Part shown: positions 17,131 through 26,613 of the stretch, in pieces
Position numbering within the stretch: position 1 is the stretch's first letter
Layout: the number at the start of each line of letters is the position of its first letter
From: an uncultured Methylococcaceae bacterium
GTDB lineage: Bacteria; Pseudomonadota; Gammaproteobacteria; Methylococcales; Methylococcaceae
Direction of reading: 5' to 3'
NCBI GenBank assembly: GCA_903859815.1
Contig: CAIOOA010000190.1
Location: 1-41,903 of the forward strand
Length of the DNA stretch: 41,903 bases
Made by a program: the position numbers and the translations under genes
Notes under the pieces: model-generated
What the model was told of the DNA's origin: nothing
Seen by the model: only the letters and a program-made list of their open reading frames with translations
Databases searched by the model: none

Positions 17131-18624
17131 CTAGCCTCCTGCCGCTACTCGGGCCTGTTCTTCATTGGCCGCTGCTTTCTTCCAAGGTGGCTGGAGCTTG
17201 CTCCAGCAAGGATTGTTGATGGTCATATCCATGTCACGGGCAAAGATGGCAAAGCCGTCGTAGCCGTGATAAGGGCCGGAATAATCCCAAGAGTGCATCT
17301 GACGGAACGGCACACCCATTTTCTGGAAGATGTACTTTTCCTTGATGCCGGAACCAATCAGGTCTGGCTTGATCTTTTTGACGAACTCTTCAAACTCGTA
17401 GCCGGTCACGTCATCGTAAAGCAGGGTGGCATTGCCCATTTCCTTGATGGTGCGGTCATAGTCGTCGTTGTGGCCAAATTCATAGCCAGTGCCGACCACT
17501 TCCATGCCTAGATCCTCGTAAGCGCCAATGACATGGCGGGGACGCAGGCCACCAATGAACAGCATGACTTTCTTGCCTTCCAAGCGTGGCTTGTACTTGG
17601 CGATGACCGCCTCGTATTCAGCTTGGTAGCGGGCAATCACGCGCTCTGCGCCTTCTTTGATCGTATCGTCGAATTGCTCGGCGATCTTGCGCAAGGATTC
17701 GGCAATTTTGGTGGGTCCGAAAAAGTTGTACTCCATCCACGGAACCGAGTACTTCTCTTCCATGTGACGGGCAATGTAGTTCATCGAGCGGTAGCAGTGG
17801 ATCAGATTAAGCTTGACCTTGGGGGTCAATTCGATCTCTGACAAGGTGCCGTCGCCGGACCATTGTGCCACGACGCGCAAACCCATTTCTTCCAACAAGG
17901 TGCGGGAAGACCAAGCATCACCGCCGATGTTATAGTCGCCGATCACCGCCACGTCATAAGGCGTGGACTCGAAGCTGTTGTCGCCATCGCGATTGCCGAT
18001 CACATAGTCGCGTATCGCGTCGTTGGCCAAGTGATGGCCCAAAGACTGGGAAACGCCACGGAAGCCTTCACAACGCACCGGGATGACTGGCTTGCCGATT
18101 TCCTTCGCCGTCTTTTTGGAGACCGCTTCGATGTCGTCGCCGATCAAGCCGATGGGGCATTCCGATTGGACAGAAATGCCTTTGTGTAGAGGGAACAGTG
18201 TTTCGACTTCGCCGATCAACTTGGCAAGCTTCTTGTCGCCGCCGAACACGATGTCCTTCTCTTGGAAATCCGAGGTGAAGTTCATCGTAACGAAGGTGTT
18301 AACGCCCGTGGTGCCGATATAGTAATTACGGCGACCAGCGCGGGAGTACTGTCCACAGCCGACGGGTCCGTGGGAGATATGGATCATATCCTTGATCGGT
18401 CCCCATACCACGCCTTTGGAGCCGGCATAGGCGCAACCACGAATGGTCATTACGCCGGGTAGGGATTTACGGTTTGACGTGATGCATTTGCTCGATTTTT
18501 CAATCGACTGGTCATTGACCGTCAAATGTTTGGCACGATCTTTCTTGGCTTTGTCTGGATAAACCTCAAGCACCTCTTGGATGAGGGCTTCGGTTTCTTC
18601 GCGAGTCATGGCTGTCATAGACAC
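17131..18624 (-). CDS. nifD: nitrogenase molybdenum-iron protein alpha chain NifD
   Basis: NifD carries the FeMo cofactor where N2 is reduced. The 497 residues include P-cluster ligands Cys64 (IRGCAYAG), Cys90 (GPVGCGQYS) and Cys156 ([13 protein letters not shown]). The cofactor ligands are Cys277 ([11 protein letters not shown]) and His444 ([13 protein letters not shown]), so this is a functional Mo-type subunit. Start ATG 18624 has a CAGGAGGTGTCT ribosome site. It ends in TAG at its normal length, which shows that TAG works as a stop in this genome. It is in operon order nifH-nifD-nifK. Call certain. Confidence 0.98.
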   Translation of the reverse strand: MSMTAMTREETEALIQEVLEVYPDKAKKDRAKHLTVNDQSIEKSSKCITSNRKSLPGVMTIRGCAYAGSKGVVWGPIKDMIHISHGPVGCGQYSRAGRRNYYIGTTGVNTFVTMNFTSDFQEKDIVFGGDKKLAKLIGEVETLFPLHKGISVQSECPIGLIGDDIEAVSKKTAKEIGKPVIPVRCEGFRGVSQSLGHHLANDAIRDYVIGNRDGDNSFESTPYDVAVIGDYNIGGDAWSSRTLLEEMGLRVVAQWSGDGTLSEIELTPKVKLNLIHCYRSMNYIARHMEEKYSVPWMEYNFFGPTKIAESLRKIAEQFDDTIKEGAERVIARYQAEYEAVIAKYKPRLEGKKVMLFIGGLRPRHVIGAYEDLGMEVVGTGYEFGHNDDYDRTIKEMGNATLLYDDVTGYEFEEFVKKIKPDLIGSGIKEKYIFQKMGVPFRQMHSWDYSGPYHGYDGFAIFARDMDMTINNPCWSKLQPPWKKAAANEEQARVAAGG

Positions 18625-18642
18625 CTCCTGGATTCAGTGGTT

Positions 18643-18675
18643 AGTGATTAGTGGTCAGTGATTAGTGGTCAGTGA
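18643..18675. repeat. 14-bp tandem repeat in the nifH-nifD spacer
   Basis: AGTGATTAGTGGTC occurs twice in tandem plus a partial third unit. Complementary stretches follow (TGACTGACCACTGAC near 18695-18709 and CACTCATCACTAACCACT near 18759-18776), so the 164-bp spacer can fold into hairpins. Structured nifH-nifD spacers are known in other diazotrophs to give more nifH than nifDK message. Confidence 0.65.
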
Positions 18676-18788
18676 ATGGTGGGACGGTGAAAAATGACTG
18701 ACCACTGACCTGTGCAATGGTGGGTGGCGAGCGATGAGTGGCTATGGCCTAAACCTAAGCACTCATCACTAACCACTACCCACTGCTG

Positions 18789-19718
<930 letters not shown>

Positions 19719-19726
19719 TTATTTAT

Positions 19727-19742
19727 TGCAACAGGTGTGCCA
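19727..19742 (-). promoter_or_regulatory. sigma-54 promoter of nifHDK
   Basis: The minus strand reads TGGCACACCTGTTGCA, with the -24 TGGCAC and -12 TTGCA elements at the exact spacing for RpoN. Transcription should begin near 19715-19718, giving a leader of about 37 bases. Confidence 0.92.
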
Positions 19743-19809
19743 AGAAGAATTATAACTATAAGATATTGATTTATTGTGATATTATTGATTTGTCGGCGAT
19801 GTCTGACGA

Positions 19810-19825
19810 TGTAACAAGTCAGACA
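19810..19825. promoter_or_regulatory. NifA upstream activating sequence
   Basis: TGTAACAAGTCAGACA fits TGT-N10-ACA, the NifA binding site. It lies about 100 bp upstream of the expected nifH start point, a normal distance for activation through DNA looping. Confidence 0.8.
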
Positions 19826-19904
19826 ATCGAGGTTTGACGGGGTGTTTGCGACAAAAAGCCTTTGTGCTGCTTAAGCCATTCCATGGTTCCGGCATGATTG
19901 CCGG

Positions 19905-22900
19905 TCAACCGTGCAGGGGTATCCTTGGGTTCTTCGCAATGGAAAAATCAGTTTCTTTCAGCGTAAGGTTAGGGTTGTAGGCAGGGTCAGCCTGTAACAA
20001 CTGCCCCCATTTTCTCATCATAAAAGCAACTTCGGTATGAAAGCGTTCAATCTGTATGGGTGACATATCAACCACCCTACTGGCAGATTCATAGTGGTAA
20101 AGCTCGGCATAGGGGGTCCAAATGTTGCGGTAGCCAGCCTCCCGCACTTTTAGGCAAAAGTCGACATCATTGAAATCCACCGCCAAGTTTTCTTCGTCGA
20201 ACCCGCCCACCTCGTTGTAAATGCTGCGCCTAACCAGTAGGCAAGCCGCAGTGACCGCCGACATGGTTTGCATCAAGCTGGCCCGCCCACAATATCCGGG
20301 TTGACCCCTTTTCAAACCATGGTGGGCGTGCGCGGCTACATCGTGTACACCTAACAAAACCCCACCATGTTGCAGGGTTTCGTTGGGGAACCAAAGCCTA
20401 GCCCCCACGGCTCCAATGCCGGGACGGGAAGCCACTGCCATCATTTCGCCCAGCCAATCCGGTGAAATGACCATCACGTCATTATTCATAAGAAGCACAA
20501 ATTCGGCTTCAGTCTTGGCGACCGCCCTATTATTCAAAGCAGAATAGTTAAATGGCCGATCATCCCTCAAAACACGGATTTTTTTCTGTTGTTCCAATTC
20601 TCGCAAATACCTGAGCACATCCGCCTGATCCGAATTATTATCGACCACTAGGATTTCATAATTGCCATACTCCGTGGTGCTGAGGATGCTATCTATGCAT
20701 GGGCTGATCAAATCCAAACGATTGCGGGTCGGAATAATGATAGACACCCTAGGCTCTGGGTCCGGCACTGGGAAACGTACCCTGTAATTGTTGAATTGCC
20801 TATCTACTTCTGCCTTAGCGCCAGGGCATGTCCGGGCCAAGTGTTCGTTGATGGCTTGAACCCCCGCTGTCAACGCGTAGGGTTTTGCGTCAATGCTGGA
20901 CGCCGTGCTTTCAGCATGCATCCGCCAGTGGTAAAGGATTCTGGGAATATGGATGATTTGGTTCGGTTGCAGCCGCTCAACACACCGCAACGCCAAGTCA
21001 TGGTCTTGTGAACCTTCAAACCCGACTCTAAAACCTTCGACCTCGTTGAGCAAGCTTCGACGGTAAACACCCAAGTGGCTGATCAGGTTTTGCCCCAAGA
21101 ATAATTCGTAATTCCAGTCTGGCTTGAAATAAGGCCCGAAGCGGTTTTCTTGCTCGTCAAGCTTGTCTTCATCGGAATAAATGATGCCGGCGTCGGGATT
21201 TTCCTGAATGGCTTTGGCAACATAGTAAAGCGCATACTCCGGTAAAATATCATCATGGTCCATCAAGCCGACAAACTCCCCTATTGCCATCGCCAGCGCA
21301 GTATTGCTGGCCTGTGAAATATGACCGTTTTCAGTTCGGTAATGAACCCGAATACGAGAGTCCAACTTCGCGAAATAGTCTAGCCAAGTTTTCACTTCCT
21401 CATTCGTTGATGCATCGTCTGCTATGCACAATTCCCAATGGGTGTAGAGTTGCGAACGCACCGATTCTATGGCTTTCTTTAGAAATTCGATAGGGGGATT
21501 GTAAACCGGCAATAATATAGAAATAAAGGGCTTTTGCCGCATGGCGCGAACTTTGACCATGATGCTCTGGCGCTGCGTGGGGGACAATGTGTCAAAGTCA
21601 CTAACCCAAAGAGTATAATTATCATATGAAATTGACTTGGCAGATTCGTCTTCGTGAACAGCGGGCTCTTCGTCAACCTGTTTTTTTTTCGGATGCCTTA
21701 GCCAAGTCAACAACGCCCGAGGAAACGCAGTCAAACGCCAAGCGCGTGAATTGAACACGGTCGCAAGCTCGCTTTTGATGGCCAACAATTCATTTTGATT
21801 GCTGGCAAGTTCTCCCCGAAGATATTCTGTCTCCCGTTTCAACAGGATCGATTTTTTTTTGAAGGTTTCCAATTCATTTTTCAACGCCGAAACCGTTTGC
21901 AATTCTTCCAAAGCTTTGTTTTCCAGCATTAGTGCCTTTCGCTCAGCTTCGAAAACATCGACCAGCCAATTGTCAGGCCATTGCTTTCGCCACTTGTCCC
22001 TTATTTTGATATATTCCTTGCTTCGTGGGCCCAAAATGCCATGAACACCCGATCCCTGAGGCTCAATCCGGTAAGTGGCAGAAACACCGCCTACATGATG
22101 GAAACGGCCTTGTAATTGGAGTTGAAGCCAGAAGTCCCAGTCCTCAAATACGTCGAAGCTTGGATCAAATCGACACTCGCCCGCTAACGCCACATTCCGG
22201 CGGAACATGGCCGCATGTATCGGAAACCGATTCCCAATCATCAGTTGATAAGGCTCGAATTTTCCTTCGAACCCCCCTATTTCATTCCCATCCACATCGA
22301 CCATTCTGCAATCTGTGTATGCCAAGACAGCCGAGTGGTTTGACTCAAGCGCTTGGATGAGTTTGGCAAGGTGTTCAGGGGAAATGTTATCGTCGTCGTC
22401 GAGAAATAAAAGGAATTCACCCGTGGCGTTATCAAGCCCGGCATTGGCCGCACCAACACGCCCCCTTCCCGGTTGTAGCGATTCGTAAACCGCTTTGCGG
22501 ACACTGCCCGTCGCATATTGACGGACAATGTCGCCCACATCGTTTCCGCCATCATTCACCACAACCAATTCAATGTCGCGATGGGTTTGGGCAGCCACCG
22601 ACGCAATGGCTTCTTGCAAGGAATTCGGCCTGTTTTTCGTGCGGATGATGACCGACACTGTGGCTACTTTGCTTGGCATGGCATCCGTGCCCCTGTATTG
22701 CGCCTGCAAAGCCAATAACATTGCATTCAATGGCCTGTCTTCTTTCGGCCACTCAAATAGCGCCTCCGCATGGCTTACATCCAACGGCAGTGACCATGCA
22801 CGAGATTGGTTCAAGCTCATGATGCGGCCCACATAATCATTTTGCGTCAACTGGCTGGCGTATATAGCCATTATTTCGCGTTTGCGCTTGGCAACTGATG

Positions 22901-23396
22901 TAATGTCGATCAACCGATTGACCGGGCCTTGTACCGATATTTCATAACTCCACGGATCGGCAGCAAACCCAGTCTTTCTCAATGCCTCCCAAGCGATGAC
23001 GCTGCTGACGCGGTGATCCGGGTGCGGCTCAAGAGGCGAAGGGAAGAAGACGCAAGCAGGCTTGGATAATGTGATGGTACTTGCCAACTGATCGATGACC
23101 GATGCATAAGCCAACAACTCACGGTCTGGCAAACGCCAGAAAAACACGTCCCTGATTCCCAACTGTCGCGCAGCCTCCCTAGCCTCGATTTCACGAATAG
23201 GGGCTCTCCCTTTGGCACCGCCCTTGTCACCACTCGTCAAAAACAACACGTCTACGGCAATGCCCTGTTCGGCGGCTAACAGTAGAGCACCCCCCAACCC
23301 AAACGATTCGTCGTCAGGGTGCGGGGAAATGATTAACCAAGGGCCTTGCGGCAGTTTTCCAGCGATAAACGGCAAATACGATTGCTCATTTAGCAT
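19905..23396 (-). CDS. PIG-L deacetylase fused to three family-2 glycosyltransferase domains
   Basis: A 1,163-residue multidomain protein. Residues 18-225 are a PIG-L/LmbE-type zinc deacetylase (SPHPDDESFG 24-33; EPHPDHR 123-129). Residues 247-460 are a first GT-A glycosyltransferase (VSVIIRTKNRP; DDDD at 333-336). A coiled coil spans about 482-550. A second GT2 starts near 624 (SILLPVYNPP; DHDD 713-716) and a third near 884 (VSIIIPTRNRL, later LLMNNDVMV). This architecture suits stepwise building of a surface or capsule glycan with deacetylation of an amino sugar. It has no signal peptide and is probably cytoplasmic or membrane-associated. It lies alone between the nif promoter and a 650-bp AT-rich gap, with no other polysaccharide genes nearby. 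Domain calls are firm, substrate unknown. Confidence 0.88.
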   Translation of the reverse strand: MLNEQSYLPFIAGKLPQGPWLIISPHPDDESFGLGGALLLAAEQGIAVDVLFLTSGDKGGAKGRAPIREIEAREAARQLGIRDVFFWRLPDRELLAYASVIDQLASTITLSKPACVFFPSPLEPHPDHRVSSVIAWEALRKTGFAADPWSYEISVQGPVNRLIDITSVAKRKREIMAIYASQLTQNDYVGRIMSLNQSRAWSLPLDVSHAEALFEWPKEDRPLNAMLLALQAQYRGTDAMPSKVATVSVIIRTKNRPNSLQEAIASVAAQTHRDIELVVVNDGGNDVGDIVRQYATGSVRKAVYESLQPGRGRVGAANAGLDNATGEFLLFLDDDDNISPEHLAKLIQALESNHSAVLAYTDCRMVDVDGNEIGGFEGKFEPYQLMIGNRFPIHAAMFRRNVALAGECRFDPSFDVFEDWDFWLQLQLQGRFHHVGGVSATYRIEPQGSGVHGILGPRSKEYIKIRDKWRKQWPDNWLVDVFEAERKALMLENKALEELQTVSALKNELETFKKKSILLKRETEYLRGELASNQNELLAIKSELATVFNSRAWRLTAFPRALLTWLRHPKKKQVDEEPAVHEDESAKSISYDNYTLWVSDFDTLSPTQRQSIMVKVRAMRQKPFISILLPVYNPPIEFLKKAIESVRSQLYTHWELCIADDASTNEEVKTWLDYFAKLDSRIRVHYRTENGHISQASNTALAMAIGEFVGLMDHDDILPEYALYYVAKAIQENPDAGIIYSDEDKLDEQENRFGPYFKPDWNYELFLGQNLISHLGVYRRSLLNEVEGFRVGFEGSQDHDLALRCVERLQPNQIIHIPRILYHWRMHAESTASSIDAKPYALTAGVQAINEHLARTCPGAKAEVDRQFNNYRVRFPVPDPEPRVSIIIPTRNRLDLISPCIDSILSTTEYGNYEILVVDNNSDQADVLRYLRELEQQKKIRVLRDDRPFNYSALNNRAVAKTEAEFVLLMNNDVMVISPDWLGEMMAVASRPGIGAVGARLWFPNETLQHGGVLLGVHDVAAHAHHGLKRGQPGYCGRASLMQTMSAVTAACLLVRRSIYNEVGGFDEENLAVDFNDVDFCLKVREAGYRNIWTPYAELYHYESASRVVDMSPIQIERFHTEVAFMMRKWGQLLQADPAYNPNLTLKETDFSIAKNPRIPLHG

Positions 23397-24053
23397 AGAT
23401 TTGAGTTCTTTGTGACTGTCATTCCAGCAGATAAATTCACGGAAATTGCATATGGTAAAGTAAAACGCTTCAGAAAAACAAACCTAAAGCAAACTCTGAT
23501 ACAGAAATTCAATATTTGATACTAGTCTCAAGCAGTTCAACACAGGCAATCCTGGGTAAAAACGATTGCCATTTCATTAGCTTATATCGTGCAAATCATT
23601 GAATGCTTAGACACTTAAGCATTCAATATTAACATGTTATTATATAATTTTCAAATAAAAATAGTAACTATGCCTTGATTCCCACCTTATGGTTAGACTC
23701 AAAAAATGTTTTATACCTAATATTAATTGAAAGCAATTCAAATTTCTGATAATCTTATATGTTTTGTGTAATCATCATACCTAACAAGAAAGATCCTCAA
23801 TGATATTGTGTTTTTCGCCCTACTGGAAAAACTACTGGATTATCACCCTAGCTTCTAACGAACCACATAGATACTCAGCAGCCCACCCTTTATTTCAGCA
23901 GCTTTACTGGACGGTGAGGTTAATGCGTTACGTTAAATGAAAATCGGCAAATCTGCGGAAAGCGAGAGGATAACCCCGTTAGAAACCGTGATAGACATCT
24001 TTGTAATCAGGTTAGTTTGTCCGTTTGGTCGCGGTAGATTTCAAACCAAACTT
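23397..24053. other. 657-bp AT-rich intergenic stretch
   Basis: Markedly AT-richer than its neighbours, especially about 23440-23780, without a credible gene. The only distinct structure is a perfect 12-bp hairpin, ATTGAATGCTTA (23598-23609) with TAAGCATTCAAT (23616-23627) and a 6-base loop, about 200 bp upstream of the glycosyltransferase gene. It may be an operator or a foreign-DNA scar. Confidence 0.5.
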
Positions 24054-25607
24054 TCAGCGCACCAACAATTCAGCGCCAAACCAGTCAACAAGAATTTGTC
24101 TATACTTTTCGGCTTTGGCAGTCTGTAGGTGTTCCAATGGATTGAGGTTGTCAGTCAGAATCATGCCTTGACTGGGGTCGACTGCAATCTTCCGTTCTTG
24201 CAACCAAGCCACTTGCTCATTTGATAGTGTCTTGGGGGCCAAGTCCAAAGGACGGTTTGCCGCCACGAAAATAAAATCATTGAACTCCTCGCCAGGCTCG
24301 GACACGAACGCCAACCAATCGGGAAAGACTTGGCCTACGGTCTTGGCGACGGAGGCCAAGGCAGGGTTGCGGCCCGATTGGAAAAAAGACACGAAATTAA
24401 GGGCAAGGATACCACGCTCAGACAACAACCCTCGCAATTGCGACAAAGTTTCGACCGTCAGCAAATGCGCCGGCTCGGAACCGCCAGTGAAACAATCATG
24501 GATAATGAGATCGTAAGGGCCTTGCAAGTGCCGAATTTCATGGCGGGCATCCCCCACAATGCTCTGCCCGGTCGGTGTGAAGCCAAAATAATCCACAGCG
24601 GCGTCTGCGACCGCCGGATCAATTTCCAAGGTGTCGGTTACGATCCCATAACGGTCATGCAAGACCTTGGCCATATGTCCCGCACCCTGACCGACAATCA
24701 AAGCACGAACCATGTTTGGCGACAAGGCCGGCAGCAAACCGACAATATTCTGGTAGGCAAGCCGACTTTTGCCATTGGAAATATTGGCCGCGCCAATCAT
24801 GGATGCGTCGGAAGTCAAGAAGCGCAAGTCGCGGCCCGGTTCCTCAATCACCCTGACCCACCCATACAAGCTTTCGCGCTCGGAAAGGATTTTGAACTGG
24901 TTGCCGCCAGTGTACGAATGCCCGGCACCCACGGCTTGGGGCAACAGGCAAAGGCCGACGAGGGACAGCAGTAGCGTGGGCAAAACGGAACGGTCCAATC
25001 CCAAGCGGGTTTTCTCATAGACAGCCAAGGCCAACGCCAGTCCAAGCAGGCACACCCCCATGCCGACCAAGATTTCCCTCGCCCCCACCAAAGGGAACAA
25101 ATAAAACCCCAACACCAAGGTTCCCACCACACTCCCCAAGGTACTCACCGCATAGATGGAACCAGAGCTAGTGCCCACGCCTTCCAAGCGCACTGTTGAC
25201 AGCTTGATGGCAAACGGACCCACCATCCCTAAGAATGTCAAACTGGGCAGGAACAGCACCAGCGCACTGACGAAAGCCCCCGCCCGCAGGCCCAAAGAAT
25301 CCGTCGCCAATAATACAAAACGGGTTGCCCACGGTATGGCAATCGTCAACACGGCTGCCAGTGCAACGATGATCGAAAGGCCAGTGCGTTGAGCCGTGTC
25401 CGCCCACCTGCCTCCGACAAAATAACCCGTGGCAAGGGCAATCATCGTCACCGAAATGAGTGACGACCAAACATACAAGCTAGTTCCATAGAAAGGCGCA
25501 ATCATCCGTGTTCCCAATAACTCAATCACCATGACCGCGGCGCCGGTCAGGAAGACACAGCAATAAAGTCCAATCCGCCCAATGCTGCCTATCGTTTTAT
25601 CAGTCAT
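24054..25607 (-). CDS. membrane-fused spermidine-synthase-like protein
   Basis: A 517-residue protein. The first 240 residues or so hold about seven membrane helices starting VFLTGAAVMVIELLGTRMIAP, a hallmark of the fused MFS/spermidine-synthase family. The C-terminal half is a SpeE-like Rossmann domain with ALIVGQGAGHMAK (nucleotide site), LEIDP (acidic residue for the ribose) and DLIIHDCFTGGSEPAHLLT. True polyamine activity is not shown for most such fusions, so the substrate is uncertain. It lies 27 bp after apbE and is the last gene of the TlpA-DUF4266-DUF3570-ApbE run; this family often accompanies ApbE/DUF3570 clusters. Confidence 0.85.
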   Translation of the reverse strand: MTDKTIGSIGRIGLYCCVFLTGAAVMVIELLGTRMIAPFYGTSLYVWSSLISVTMIALATGYFVGGRWADTAQRTGLSIIVALAAVLTIAIPWATRFVLLATDSLGLRAGAFVSALVLFLPSLTFLGMVGPFAIKLSTVRLEGVGTSSGSIYAVSTLGSVVGTLVLGFYLFPLVGAREILVGMGVCLLGLALALAVYEKTRLGLDRSVLPTLLLSLVGLCLLPQAVGAGHSYTGGNQFKILSERESLYGWVRVIEEPGRDLRFLTSDASMIGAANISNGKSRLAYQNIVGLLPALSPNMVRALIVGQGAGHMAKVLHDRYGIVTDTLEIDPAVADAAVDYFGFTPTGQSIVGDARHEIRHLQGPYDLIIHDCFTGGSEPAHLLTVETLSQLRGLLSERGILALNFVSFFQSGRNPALASVAKTVGQVFPDWLAFVSEPGEEFNDFIFVAANRPLDLAPKTLSNEQVAWLQERKIAVDPSQGMILTDNLNPLEHLQTAKAEKYRQILVDWFGAELLVR

Positions 25608-25634
25608 GTCAACCTAAGTCTGTCGAGTGTAATA

Positions 25635-26543
25635 TCAGGAGTTTGGCCCTTGCACCAAGGAGCCGCCAGTGTCGCCCTGCACATCCACCCATAAATGGGG
25701 TAAACCAAATTGCCTTAGCCAAGCAGGCCCATCCTCCTCCTTGAGCATGCCAATGGTGGAGGCACTGCCCGCCACTACGCAGAAATCACCCACCACACTG
25801 ACCGCCGCCAAAAACCTCACGGGCCAGCCAGTTTTCGGGTTTAGCACATGACCATAGCGGGTGCCGTCCACCGTAATGCAGCGTTCATAGTCCCCGCTGC
25901 TGGCCAGTGCACCGCCACGCAACAATATCGTCTGCATAAAGGCTTCTTTGCCCCGGGGGTCGCGTAGGCCAATCCGCCATGGGCTACCGTCCGCCCGTGG
26001 GCCGATGACCTTGATGTCACCGCCTAGATTGATCATGCCGTGGCGAACTCCAGCCTGCCAGCACAAGGCTGCCGCATGGTCAACGGCATATTCCTTGACC
26101 ACACCGCCAAAATCAATTTCCATTCCCGGAATTTGGAACTCAAGCAAAGGCGGAGCCCAATTCAGTTTGTGCCAACCGACTTTGGCGAGCAATTCTTGGA
26201 TGTGTGTTTGGTCAGGCAATTGACCCGAATCGAATCGCCATGCGCGACGCAGAATGCCCGAGGTAATGTCAAACAAGCCGTCGCTCTGCGCATGGCAGGC
26301 AGCGGCATAATTCAACAACCCAGTCGTTTCCTCATCGACCCTGATCCCACCCCCGTCAGCCGCAACCCGGTTGATGGCGGACAAAAAGCTGTCGCTGCGG
26401 TAGCGCGAATAAAGTGACTCAAGCCGATTGACATCGGCAATGGCCGCTTCTGCGGCCCGCCTAGCCAACCGATGCGTATTGGCAAAAAGCTGAATTTCGC
26501 AGTGTGTGCCCATTGCCTTGAACGCATGTTGCAAAAACTTCAT
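25635..26543 (-). CDS. apbE: FAD:protein FMN transferase ApbE
   Basis: ApbE moves FMN from FAD to a threonine or serine of a target flavoprotein, with Mg2+. The 302 residues contain the family words AMGTHCEIQL near the N-terminus, SRYRSDSFLSAIN, DFGGVVKEYAVD, INLGGDIKVIG and HVLNPKTGWPV. There is no signal peptide or lipobox, unlike many ApbE proteins, so it may act in the cytoplasm or have a missed leader. In this cluster no obvious FMN-accepting S(T)GA(S/T)-type target is adjacent; the DUF3570 partner has been linked to ApbE only by neighbourhood. The gap to the upstream DUF3570 gene is about 70 bp. Identification is secure. Confidence 0.93.
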   Translation of the reverse strand: MKFLQHAFKAMGTHCEIQLFANTHRLARRAAEAAIADVNRLESLYSRYRSDSFLSAINRVAADGGGIRVDEETTGLLNYAAACHAQSDGLFDITSGILRRAWRFDSGQLPDQTHIQELLAKVGWHKLNWAPPLLEFQIPGMEIDFGGVVKEYAVDHAAALCWQAGVRHGMINLGGDIKVIGPRADGSPWRIGLRDPRGKEAFMQTILLRGGALASSGDYERCITVDGTRYGHVLNPKTGWPVRFLAAVSVVGDFCVVAGSASTIGMLKEEDGPAWLRQFGLPHLWVDVQGDTGGSLVQGPNS

Positions 26544-26613
26544 GCCTAGTTCCTATTCGATTGACCACCAAGCGCAAAGCAAGCACACGCGACCGCGCCT
26601 AACCCGCCGTCGG

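Noticed and set aside
23937-24128. 63-codon open frame in the AT-rich gap
   Set aside because: It overlaps the end of the spermidine-synthase-like gene, lacks a ribosome site and resembles nothing.
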